From: Rhizomicrobium sp.
GTDB lineage: Bacteria > Pseudomonadota > Alphaproteobacteria > Micropepsales > Micropepsaceae
Length of the DNA: 64,000 nucleotides
Direction: 5' to 3'
NCBI GenBank assembly: GCA_037200385.1
Contig: JBBCGL010000001.1
Span: 930,001-994,000, forward strand
The translations under genes were made by a program, and so were the position numbers. The notes under the pieces are model-generated. The model saw only the letters and a program-made list of their open reading frames with translations, searched no databases and was not told where the DNA came from. This document shows positions 34,689 to 41,716 of the stretch, one piece after another (position 1 is the first letter of the stretch; the number at the start of each line of letters is the position of its first letter).

Positions 34689-35560
34689 CTGTGCACTCCG
34701 TCATGACTGACCAGAGGTCCGTACAAGTCCGGCCGCCGGTCGCGGAACAGCCCCCAGGACGCTCGCGCCTTCGCGATCTCGTCGAGATCGAAAGATGCGG
34801 TCGCCACGCCTTCGCCCGTTCTGTCCAGCTCCGCCTCGATTGCGCCGGTCGGACCGGCGATGAAGGAAGAGCCGTAGAACGCAATCTCGCCCGCCTTGCC
34901 CTGCTCCGTCCCGATCCGGTTCGAAGCGATCAGCGGCATGTAGTTCGCCGCCGCATGTCCCTGCATCACGCGCCGCCAGTGATCGCGGCTGTCGACGGGC
35001 GGTGCCGGTGGCGGTTCGCTTCCGATCGCGGTCGGATAGAACAGCGCCTCGGCACCCATCAGCGCCATCGCGCGCGCGCTTTCGGGAAACCATTGGTCCC
35101 AGCAGATTCCGGAACCGAAAGTTCCCAGGCGCGTGCGCCAGACCTTGAAACCGGTATCACCCGGCGTGAAGTAGAACTTCTCCTGATAGCCCGGCCCATC
35201 GGGGATATGCGACTTCCGATACAGCCCCATCACGGTACCGTCTGCATCGATCATGGCAAGGGAGTTGAAGTGTGTATGGCCCGCGCGTTCGAAAAAACTG
35301 ATGGGCAAAACGACGCGGAGCGTCTTCGCAAGTTCCGACATCTCGGCGATGAGCCTGTTCCCTTCGAACGGCGAAGCGTGTTCGTAGTATTCCGCCGACT
35401 GGTCCTGGCAGAAGTAGGGCGTCTCGAACAGTTCCTGGATCAGGATCGCATTCGCGCCGCGCCCTGCCGCATCGCGAACGAGTTCCTTCGCCTTCGCGAC
35501 ATTCGCATGCTTGTCCCAGGAGCAGGCGAATTGCGTCGCCGCGAAGGTGACCTGTCTCAT
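34685..35560 (-). CDS. aguB: N-carbamoylputrescine amidase
   Basis: 291 aa from the ATG at 35560. It is a nitrilase-fold amidase with the catalytic triad Glu43 (IQELFETPYFCQD), Lys116 (YRKSHIPDG) and Cys153 (GSGICWDQWFPE). ELFETPYFCQDQ and the long FYFTPGDTGF are characteristic of N-carbamoylputrescine amidases. It converts N-carbamoylputrescine to putrescine, CO2 and ammonia. It overlaps aguA upstream by 4 bases and eipB downstream by 4. Confidence 0.94.
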   Translation of the reverse strand: MRQVTFAATQFACSWDKHANVAKAKELVRDAAGRGANAILIQELFETPYFCQDQSAEYYEHASPFEGNRLIAEMSELAKTLRVVLPISFFERAGHTHFNSLAMIDADGTVMGLYRKSHIPDGPGYQEKFYFTPGDTGFKVWRTRLGTFGSGICWDQWFPESARAMALMGAEALFYPTAIGSEPPPAPPVDSRDHWRRVMQGHAAANYMPLIASNRIGTEQGKAGEIAFYGSSFIAGPTGAIEAELDRTGEGVATASFDLDEIAKARASWGLFRDRRPDLYGPLVSHDGVHR

Positions 35561-36603
35561 TCCGGTTCCTGTTGGGTGATGCAATGGATGCCGCCGCCGC
35601 CTTCGACGATGTCGAGTGCCTGTATCTGGAGGATGTCGCGACCGGCGAAGCAGTCGGCGAGAACGCTCCGTGCCTTCTCGTCATTGGGATCGTCGAAGCC
35701 CGGCATGACCAGCCCGCCATTGGCGAGGTAGAAGTTGACATAGCTCGCCTGCCGCAACCGCCCGCGCCAATCGGCGCCGGCGCGCAGCGGCTGTTCGATC
35801 TCGACGACCTCGATCTGGCGGCCTTCGGCATCGTGCGTCTTGGAGAGCCGCCGGATCGCTTCCATCACAGGCTCGAAATCGGGATGGCCGCGCGAGGCCG
35901 GCACGCCGACCAGGACCCGCCCCGGCGCTGCGAAACAGGCGATGTTATCGACATGCCCATCGGTCTCGTCGTCGGAGAAACCCTCGCCCAGCCAGATCAC
36001 CCGCCGCGCGCCGGTGAACAGCGCCAGCCGCTCCTCGACCTGCTGGCGGCTCAGATGCGGATTGCGGTTGGGATTGAGCAGGCATTGCTCGGTGGTGATC
36101 AGCGTCCCCTGCCCGTCGCTGTGGATCGCGCCGCCCTCGCAAACCAGCGGCGCGTCGTAGATCGGCAGGCCGGCATGTTTCCCGATCCGGGTCGCAAGCT
36201 GTGCATCCTCCGACCACGGATGATATTTGTTGCCCCAGGCATTGAATTCCCATTGCACCGCCGCCCGTGCACCGTCCGCTCCGATGACGAAGGTCGGACC
36301 CTGGTCGCGGGCCCAGGAATCGTCCAGCGGAACCTCGAATATCCCGGCCTTGCCGGCGGTGGCGAGCTTCGCCTCCGCCGCGTCCGGCGGCCGGGCCGCG
36401 ATGGTCACCGGCTCGAAGGACGAGATCGCCCGTGCGACCCGCGCATAAGCCTGCTTGGCGCGCAGCAGCCCCTCGGGACCGCCCCAGGCCTCGATGCGGC
36501 ATGGCCAGCACATCCAGGTGCGCTTATGTGTCGCCCACTCGGCCGGCATCGCATAGCCGTCGCGCGCGGGACAGGGATCGTCGGCGTCCAGGCGTTTCGT
36601 CAT
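35557..36603 (-). CDS. aguA: agmatine deiminase
   Basis: 348 aa from the ATG at 36603. It is a guanidino-group-modifying enzyme with MPAEWATHKRTWMCWP, DDSWARDQGPTF, ETDGHVDNIACF and the nucleophile Cys341 in GGGIHCITQQ, all diagnostic for agmatine deiminase. It hydrolyses agmatine to N-carbamoylputrescine, which aguB then converts to putrescine. Arginine decarboxylase is not in the window. First gene of aguA-aguB-eipB, divergent from the RidA gene. Confidence 0.95.
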   Translation of the reverse strand: MTKRLDADDPCPARDGYAMPAEWATHKRTWMCWPCRIEAWGGPEGLLRAKQAYARVARAISSFEPVTIAARPPDAAEAKLATAGKAGIFEVPLDDSWARDQGPTFVIGADGARAAVQWEFNAWGNKYHPWSEDAQLATRIGKHAGLPIYDAPLVCEGGAIHSDGQGTLITTEQCLLNPNRNPHLSRQQVEERLALFTGARRVIWLGEGFSDDETDGHVDNIACFAAPGRVLVGVPASRGHPDFEPVMEAIRRLSKTHDAEGRQIEVVEIEQPLRAGADWRGRLRQASYVNFYLANGGLVMPGFDDPNDEKARSVLADCFAGRDILQIQALDIVEGGGGIHCITQQEPE

Positions 36604-36664
36604 GCTTCGCTTATAGCGCGGCCGCCCAGCCCGCGATAATCTTTTGCGAACCAAGGATGCATCC

Positions 36665-37126
36665 ATGCGAATCGAAAATCGCCTGAAGGAACTGGACATC
36701 ACGCTTCCCACGCCGCCCGTGCCTATCGCGAGCTATGTGCCCTATGTGGTGAGCGGAAATCTGGTCACCATCTCCGGCCAGATCACCCTGACGGCCGACG
36801 GCCTCAAATATGTCGGTACGGTCGGCGCCGATATCGCCCTGGCGGACGGCCAGGCGGCGGCACGGCTCTGCGCCATCAACGTCATCGCCCAGCTCAAAGC
36901 GGCCTGCAACGGCGATCTCGATCGCGTGAAGCGGGTGGTGAAGCTCGGTGTCTTCGTCAATGCCGCGCCGGGTTTCACCCAGCACCCGGAAGTCGCCAAT
37001 GGCGCGTCCGACCTCTTTGTGGAGGTCTTCGGCGAGGCCGGCAAGCACGCCCGCGCGGCGGTCGGCGTCGGCTCCCTGCCGCGCGGTGTTGCGACCGAAG
37101 TGGAAGCGGTGATCGAGATCGCGTGA
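36665..37126 (+). CDS. RidA family protein (YjgF-like, long form)
   Basis: 153 aa from the ATG at 36665. It is the longer RidA subgroup seen in alphaproteobacteria: IENRLKELDITLPTPPVP, SGNLVTISGQIT, AARLCAINVIAQLKAACNGDLDRV and a late VGVGSLPRGVATEVEAV. The Arg that marks deaminase-active RidA appears to be replaced in the final motif, so imine deaminase activity is uncertain. Its end overlaps the FemAB-like gene by 4 bases and it heads a run of co-directional small genes. Confidence 0.87.
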   Translation: MRIENRLKELDITLPTPPVPIASYVPYVVSGNLVTISGQITLTADGLKYVGTVGADIALADGQAAARLCAINVIAQLKAACNGDLDRVKRVVKLGVFVNAAPGFTQHPEVANGASDLFVEVFGEAGKHARAAVGVGSLPRGVATEVEAVIEIA

Positions 37127-38298
37127 AAGGAGATTTCACAGCCCGCATCGCCGGACGTGCAGCCGAGATCGGCGCCGAAGCATGGAACGCGTGCGCCAAT
37201 CCGGAGGGCACGGCCGATCCGCATCCTTTCACACGCTATGAGTTCTTCGCCGCCTGCGAGGAGAGCGGCTCCGCCACCGCGCGTACCGGCTGGCGGCCGG
37301 TGCACATCGTCATCGAACGGGACGGCAGCATTATCGGCCTGCTGCCGACCTACCTGAAAAACCACAGCCAGGGCGAATACGTCTTCGACCACTCCTGGGC
37401 CGACGCGCTGGAGCGCGCCGGCGGCGACTACTATCCGAAGCTGCAGGCCGCGGTACCCTTCACGCCCGCGACCGGCCGGCGCCTGCTCGTCGCGGCGGGC
37501 GCGGACATCGCCGCCACCCGCGAAGCCCTGCTGGCGACCGGCGCGACGGCCGTGAAACAGCTCCAGGCATCGTCGCTGCACATCACCTTCCTGACGGAGG
37601 AGGAATGGAAGGCCGCCGGCGCGATCGGCTTTCTGCAGCGGACCGACCAGCAATTCCACTGGGAGAACCGCGGCTATGCGAGCTTCGATCACTTCCTCGC
37701 CGAGCTCTCCTCGTCCAAGCGCAAGAACCTGCGCAAGGAACGCGCCGCCGTCCGGGACGCCGGCGTGACCTTCGACTGGCTCTCGGGCAGCGACCTCACC
37801 GAAGCGCATTGGGACACATTCTTCGAATTCTACATGGACACCGGCGGCCGCAAATGGGGCCAGCCCTATCTCACCCGCGAGTTCTTCAGCCGCGTCAGCG
37901 CCACGATGGCGGAGCAGATCGTCCTGATCCTCGCCAGGCGCAACGGCCGCCACATCGCCGGTGCGCTGAATTTCGCCGGCGGCGGCGTTCTCTATGGCCG
38001 CAACTGGGGCTGTACGGAGTTCGTCCCCTTCCTGCATTTCGAGACCTGTTACTACCAGGCGATCGACTACGCGATCCAGCACGGCCTCAAAAAGGTGGAA
38101 GCGGGGGCGCAAGGCGAGCACAAGCTGCTGCGCGGCTACATGCCGGCCACGACCTACAGCGCACACTATATCGCGCATGAGGGCCTGCGGCGCGCGGTCG
38201 ATGCCTATCTGGAACAGGAACGCGCCGCCATCGCCGAGCATATCGAGGAACTGGCCGAGCACGGCCCGTTCCGCAAGACGTCACCGGAGGACGCATGA
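37123..38298 (+). CDS. GNAT/FemAB-like acyltransferase (PF04339-type, former DUF482)
   Basis: 391 aa. The family opens with a HPFTRYEFFAACEESGSA segment and LPTYLKNHSQGEYVFDHSWA, and closes with a FETCYYQAIDYAIQHGLKKVEAGAQGEHK region (in part) typical of this double-GNAT family. KRKNLRKERAAV in the middle is basic and may bind the acyl donor. Members are annotated as peptidoglycan-related or aminoacyl transferases without firm proof. The reaction is unknown. It overlaps the RidA gene and is immediately followed by the HIT protein gene. Confidence 0.85.
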   Translation: MKGDFTARIAGRAAEIGAEAWNACANPEGTADPHPFTRYEFFAACEESGSATARTGWRPVHIVIERDGSIIGLLPTYLKNHSQGEYVFDHSWADALERAGGDYYPKLQAAVPFTPATGRRLLVAAGADIAATREALLATGATAVKQLQASSLHITFLTEEEWKAAGAIGFLQRTDQQFHWENRGYASFDHFLAELSSSKRKNLRKERAAVRDAGVTFDWLSGSDLTEAHWDTFFEFYMDTGGRKWGQPYLTREFFSRVSATMAEQIVLILARRNGRHIAGALNFAGGGVLYGRNWGCTEFVPFLHFETCYYQAIDYAIQHGLKKVEAGAQGEHKLLRGYMPATTYSAHYIAHEGLRRAVDAYLEQERAAIAEHIEELAEHGPFRKTSPEDA

Positions 38299-38715
38299 AT
38301 GGCCTATGATCCCGACAACATCTTCGCGAAGATCCTGCGCGGCGCGTTGCCCAAGGTCGCGGTTTTCGAAGACGATCTGACGCTCGCCTTCATGGACATC
38401 GCGCCGGCCACGCCGGGCCACACGCTGGTGATCCCCAAGGAGCCCTGTGAAACGCTGTTCGACTGTTCGCCCGACGGCGTTGCCGCGACCATCCGGACGA
38501 CCCAGAAAGTCGCCGCGGCGGTGAAGGCCGCGTTCGGCGTTCCGGGCATCATGCTCGTGCAGTTGAACGACAAGGCGGCCGGCCAGTCGGTGCCGCACCT
38601 GCATTTCCACATCCTGCCGCGCGACAGCGGCCTCGATATGAATTTCCATGGCCGCAAGATGGTCGATGCCAAGACGCTCGTGCCGATCGCCGAGAAGATC
38701 CGGGCTGCGCTATGA
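38299..38715 (+). CDS. HIT family protein (Hint-like)
   Basis: 138 aa, full HIT fold. The His triad is His100-x-His102-x-His104 in VPHLHFHILPRD; NIFAKILRGALPKVAVFEDD opens the domain. HIT proteins hydrolyse nucleoside phosphoramidates such as AMP-lysine. The ATG starts directly after the preceding stop codon and the end overlaps the next gene by 4 bases, so it is inside a coupled operon. Confidence 0.92.
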   Translation: MAYDPDNIFAKILRGALPKVAVFEDDLTLAFMDIAPATPGHTLVIPKEPCETLFDCSPDGVAATIRTTQKVAAAVKAAFGVPGIMLVQLNDKAAGQSVPHLHFHILPRDSGLDMNFHGRKMVDAKTLVPIAEKIRAAL

Positions 38716-39002
38716 TCCTCGAACACGCCGTCCTGAACGTGAAGAAGGGCCAATCCGCCGCCTTCGAGGCGGCGCTGGCCAAGGCGCGCCCCCTGATCGA
38801 GGCGACCGAAGGCTTCCAGAAAATGGAGGTCCGCCCCTGCGTCGAGAGCAAGGACCGCTATCTCCTGCTGGTCTGGTGGGGCTCGCTCGAGGCCCATACG
38901 GTCGGATTCCGGCAGTCGGAGCGCTACGGCCCCTGGCGCGAGGCGCTGCATGGCTTCTACGAAGCCTTCCCGGCCGTGCAGCATTACGGCCGGCCCTTGT
39001 AG
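38712..39002 (+). CDS. antibiotic biosynthesis monooxygenase (ABM) fold protein
   Basis: 96 aa, a single ferredoxin-like ABM domain (ILEHAVLNVKKGQSAAFEAALAKARPLIEA, shown in part; RYLLLVWWGSLEAHTVGFRQSERY). Proteins of this type act as cofactor-free monooxygenases on quinols or as haem-related or structural dimers; no substrate is evident. The ATG overlaps the HIT gene stop by 4 bases. Confidence 0.82.
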   Translation: MILEHAVLNVKKGQSAAFEAALAKARPLIEATEGFQKMEVRPCVESKDRYLLLVWWGSLEAHTVGFRQSERYGPWREALHGFYEAFPAVQHYGRPL

Positions 39003-39030
39003 GCGCCCGCGGGGTTCCTATATCGAGCCC

Positions 39031-39270
39031 ATGGTCTATCTGGTCGCGATCTTCTGTTCGCCGCTGGCCCTGCTCCTCACGGGCAAGCCGATTTCGGCGG
39101 TGTTCAACCTGATGTTGTATCTGTTCTCGATCCTGTGCTGGGCGTCGATCATCTTCTTCCATGCCGGCTTCCTGCTCTGGCTGCTGGCTTTCACCCATGC
39201 CGTCCTAACGATCAACAATGCCCGCGACGATCGCCGCGCCCGCTGGATCGCGGACGCGCAGCGGCGCTGA
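39031..39270 (+). CDS. small membrane protein, YqaE/Pmp3-like
   Basis: 79 aa from the ATG at 39031. YLVAIFCSPLALLLTGKPISAV followed by a second hydrophobic helix (SIIFFHAGFLLWLLAFTHAV) is the two-helix pattern of YqaE/Pmp3 stress proteins, though the match is partial and the basic C-terminal tail is longer. It is last in the RidA-FemAB-HIT-ABM run. Its TGA directly abuts the stop of the convergent NTF2-like gene, forming TGATCA. Confidence 0.65.
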   Translation: MVYLVAIFCSPLALLLTGKPISAVFNLMLYLFSILCWASIIFFHAGFLLWLLAFTHAVLTINNARDDRRARWIADAQRR

Positions 39271-39654
39271 TCACGGCGCGAAGCTGGATCGCGCCTTCAC
39301 GCCCCAATGACCGTTCTCGCAGGTGACGACGTAGATCGAATCGAAACCGCCGATCACGCTGCCGTCCCTGGCGTAGCGCGTGAAGCGCGTGTCGATATGG
39401 ACCTTGTCGGGACCGGCATGGATCACGGCGCGCCGTTCCCAGGCGGAGTGGTCCCACTCGGCCAGAGCGCCGGTGGTGAAGCGCTCGGGCGTCATGTCGC
39501 CCTTGTTCAGGGTCACCAGTGTGTTCGACGCCAGCCGCACCGAAGGAAAATTGAACGTCGCCTCGAAGGCAGGGATGTCACGCGCATTGAATGCCGCCAT
39601 GAAGTCGTCGAGCACCTTCTGGGCGGCATCGATGGAGGCCTGATGATCGATCAT
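39271..39654 (-). CDS. NTF2-like (SnoaL-type) protein
   Basis: 127 aa from the ATG at 39654, which has AGAGGAATTCCGC upstream. A single cone-shaped NTF2-like domain: ASIDAAQKVLDDFMAAFNARDIPAFEATF at the N-terminus, then alternating strands (RRAVIHAGPDKVHIDTRFTRYARDGSVI). These proteins are small-molecule binding or isomerase-type folds; role unknown. Its promoter region carries copy B of the 32-bp element also found before xthA. Confidence 0.75.
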   Translation of the reverse strand: MIDHQASIDAAQKVLDDFMAAFNARDIPAFEATFNFPSVRLASNTLVTLNKGDMTPERFTTGALAEWDHSAWERRAVIHAGPDKVHIDTRFTRYARDGSVIGGFDSIYVVTCENGHWGVKARSSFAP

Positions 39655-40059
39655 GCGGAATTCCTCTTCTGCGAGCAGCGCCAAGTCTAGACGGCACAGG
39701 CGACGGACCGGAAGACGGTTCGCGCCTTCGCGCCGGCCGAGATGCAATTGTGAGGACATGGTGGAAATGGGTGTTCGACCGACTCGGTTCAAGACCCATT
39801 CGAAAATAATTCCGTATACGGAGTTATCCTCGGCTGGCGAACCCGAACCGCAGGGATTCCGGGCATTTTTCGTGGAAGGCGGCGCGTGGATAAATCCGGG
39901 TGTCGCGCCGCGAAGACGATATTTTGTTGCGCGAAAATAATTCTGCGGTTTGAACGAAAGACCCTGGAGCCGTGCCATGGTTGCCCGAAGGGCGTGGACA
40001 CGGGCGCAGCCGCACCCCTACGCTTGGCCGGTGCGCGTGTCAGCCGAAGGAGCGGAGCC
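39655..40059. other. 405-bp non-coding spacer
   Basis: No credible coding frame. It holds copy B of the 32-bp upstream element (39763-39794), the TCTAGACT octamer on the minus strand (39684-39691), and an AT-richer stretch at about 39798-39950 with AAAATAATT occurring twice (39803-39811 and 39935-39943), which may contain the promoter of the DUF1428 gene. Confidence 0.6.
39763..39794 (-). repeat. upstream element, copy B (before the NTF2-like gene)
   Basis: On the minus strand this reads TCTTGAACCGAGTCGGTC, four diverged bases, then ACCCATTTCC, matching copy A (20858-20889) at 29 of 32 positions. It ends 108 bases before the NTF2-like ATG. In this copy the flanks AATGGGT and ACCCATT are complementary, so it can also fold as a hairpin. 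Confidence 0.8.
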
Positions 40060-40416
40060 ATGTATGTCGCGGGCCTTGTCATCCCTGTGCCGGAGGAAAA
40101 CGCGGAGGCCTATCGCAAATGGGCCGAAATGAGCGCGCAGATCTTCAAGAGCTACGGATGCCTGGAGGTCGTCGAATCCTGGGAAGACAACGTGCCCGAC
40201 GGCAAACAGACGGATTTCCGCCGCGCGGTCGCCGCGAAGCCCGGCGAGAAGATCGTGTTCACTTGGCAGGTCTGGCCCGATAAGGCGAGCTTCTACGCTG
40301 CCGAGGACAAGATGCATGAAGACGGTGTTCTCGACACAGCGGGCGAACCGCCCTTCGATGCCAGGCGCCTGATCGCCGGCTGCTTCGCGCCGGTGTTCTC
40401 GATGGGCCGGGACTGA
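40060..40416 (+). CDS. DUF1428 family protein
   Basis: 118 aa from the ATG at 40060, with GAAGGAGCGGAGCC upstream. The family pattern is a ferredoxin-like alpha/beta dimeric barrel: YVAGLVIPVPEENAEAYRKWAEMS at the start, FKSYGCLEVVESWEDNVPDGKQTDF in the middle and a C-terminal DARRLIAGCFAPVF. DUF1428 proteins have no established function. Monocistronic. Confidence 0.88.
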   Translation: MYVAGLVIPVPEENAEAYRKWAEMSAQIFKSYGCLEVVESWEDNVPDGKQTDFRRAVAAKPGEKIVFTWQVWPDKASFYAAEDKMHEDGVLDTAGEPPFDARRLIAGCFAPVFSMGRD

Positions 40417-40464
40417 GCTTGGTGCCGGCAGCGGCTTTTGGATTTTGACCGATCACCCGCAACC

Positions 40465-40548
40465 GTCATGCCCGGCCTTGTGCCGGCACCCAGGAACACC
40501 CGCGCCGCATGGGTGTTCATGGGTCGCCGGGACAAGCCCGGCGATGAC
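40465..40548. repeat. GTCAT-type inverted-repeat element
   Basis: Ends GTCATGCCCGGCCTTGTGCC and the reverse complement of GGGACAAGCCCGGCGATGAC face each other over 28-29 bp with a few mismatches, enclosing a 27-bp core with its own ACACCC/GGGTGT hairpin. It fills the space between convergent DUF1428 and GFA genes. Confidence 0.75.
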
Positions 40549-40572
40549 GATTCAGTTCCATGCAAAATCCCA

Positions 40573-40974
40573 CTATCCCGGCATCGTTTCGAAAACCGTG
40601 AGGCCATCGGGCAATGGTACCCAATGGGGGCGCTGGCTGGCGAAGATCGCCATGGTCGGACGGAAGTGCGACGGGTCGTCGAGCGAGCCGGCATAGACGG
40701 TGTGCTGTTCCGACTCGCCGCGGACGCCGCCATAAACAAGCCCGCCGCACTGCGGGCAGAAATTTCTCTCGGATTTGCGGCCGTCGCTCTGGGTCATCGT
40801 GTGGGTGACGGCGTCGCCGGTGAAGCGCAGCACGCTCGCCGGAAAGCCCATGAAGGCGATGAAGCCAGAGCCTGACGCCTTGCGGCAGTCTTTGCAGAAG
40901 CAATAGCCGGCGTATTGGGGCGGCGCGCTCGCTTCATAGCGGAGCTGGCCGCAGAGGCAACCGCCGGTGATCAC
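40573..40974 (-). CDS. GFA family protein (CENP-V/GFA domain)
   Basis: 133 aa. The zinc-binding cysteines are in place: GGCLCGQLRY, YCFCKDCRKASGSGF and NFCPQCGGLVYGG. The family is named after glutathione-dependent formaldehyde activating enzyme, but most members have no proven activity. Its start overlaps the stop of the upstream RHH-like gene by 4 bases even though that gene looks foreign. Confidence 0.88.
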   Translation of the reverse strand: MITGGCLCGQLRYEASAPPQYAGYCFCKDCRKASGSGFIAFMGFPASVLRFTGDAVTHTMTQSDGRKSERNFCPQCGGLVYGGVRGESEQHTVYAGSLDDPSHFRPTMAIFASQRPHWVPLPDGLTVFETMPG

Positions 40975-41645
40975 GGTCTGCCGCCTGGGATGTTCAGGTG
41001 CTGAAATACTTTGGCCAAAAAATTGTTACTGGCACCCAGCTGATACATAAGGCAGGCGATCAAACCCATTGTAGCGTAAGCTGCCGCATCGCCAAGCGTG
41101 CTTGCGTAGCCGGCGAGAAATGTATCGAGGTGTTTCCTAAGCTTGGCTGATCTGCGGGCGGACTGATTGGCGGCAATTGGCCGCTTCTCACTCAACAACT
41201 GATTTAGCTGCCTAAGTTCAATCACCAACTTACGGACTTCGTCCAGATACTCCGTGTCTCGTACCCAAAGGTGCGGAGGAGGTTCGTTTGGCAGATTGCG
41301 CAGATCATATTCAGTTACCGGCTCAAAGCTTGCTATGAGGCAGCGTGTGTACCAGATCGCCTGTTGGCGATTGCGAACGGCTAGTTTTTTTGATTTCTTG
41401 GTCGAAGGTTGACCGACTTCAAACGAATAGAACTCCGACTCTTTTCCATCCACAGGGCGAATGAGCACCCTGGTGGCCATTTTTCCGTTCTTTGTATGCT
41501 CTAACTTCAGCCCTTCTTGAATCATCTTGCTTGCGAGCAAAGACTTGGGCACGCCTTCATGCGAAGCGCGTTTTTGCAATTCGCGATCGACATTCTTTAC
41601 GATATAAGTTGTCAACGCGTCGCGCGGAGGACTTTTCTTCTGCAT
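40971..41645 (-). CDS. hypothetical protein with RHH-like N-terminus, AT-richer DNA
   Basis: 224 aa. The first 40 residues (TTYIVKNVDRELQKRASHEG, then VPKSLLASKMIQEGLKLE) look like a ribbon-helix-helix dimerisation/DNA-binding unit. A basic central part (STKKSKKLAVRNRQQAIWYTR) and a helical C-terminus with a hydrophobic stretch (AYATMGLIACLMYQLG) follow. I recognise no full-length match. Codon use is much less GC-biased than its neighbours, suggesting horizontal gain, and no toxin-like or recombinase gene is attached. Confidence 0.55.
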   Translation of the reverse strand: MQKKSPPRDALTTYIVKNVDRELQKRASHEGVPKSLLASKMIQEGLKLEHTKNGKMATRVLIRPVDGKESEFYSFEVGQPSTKKSKKLAVRNRQQAIWYTRCLIASFEPVTEYDLRNLPNEPPPHLWVRDTEYLDEVRKLVIELRQLNQLLSEKRPIAANQSARRSAKLRKHLDTFLAGYASTLGDAAAYATMGLIACLMYQLGASNNFLAKVFQHLNIPGGRP

Positions 41646-41716
41646 GGTTGCAAAATCACGAAGAGCAACCCGCTAAAGATAAGCATTTTGCTATCGACCG
41701 TAAATCCGCGGGACGC

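Noticed and set aside
40573-41645. Toxin-antitoxin pair made of the RHH-like protein and the GFA protein
   Set aside because: The RHH-like protein is too long for an antitoxin, and the GFA protein has a well-conserved zinc site and no toxin features.
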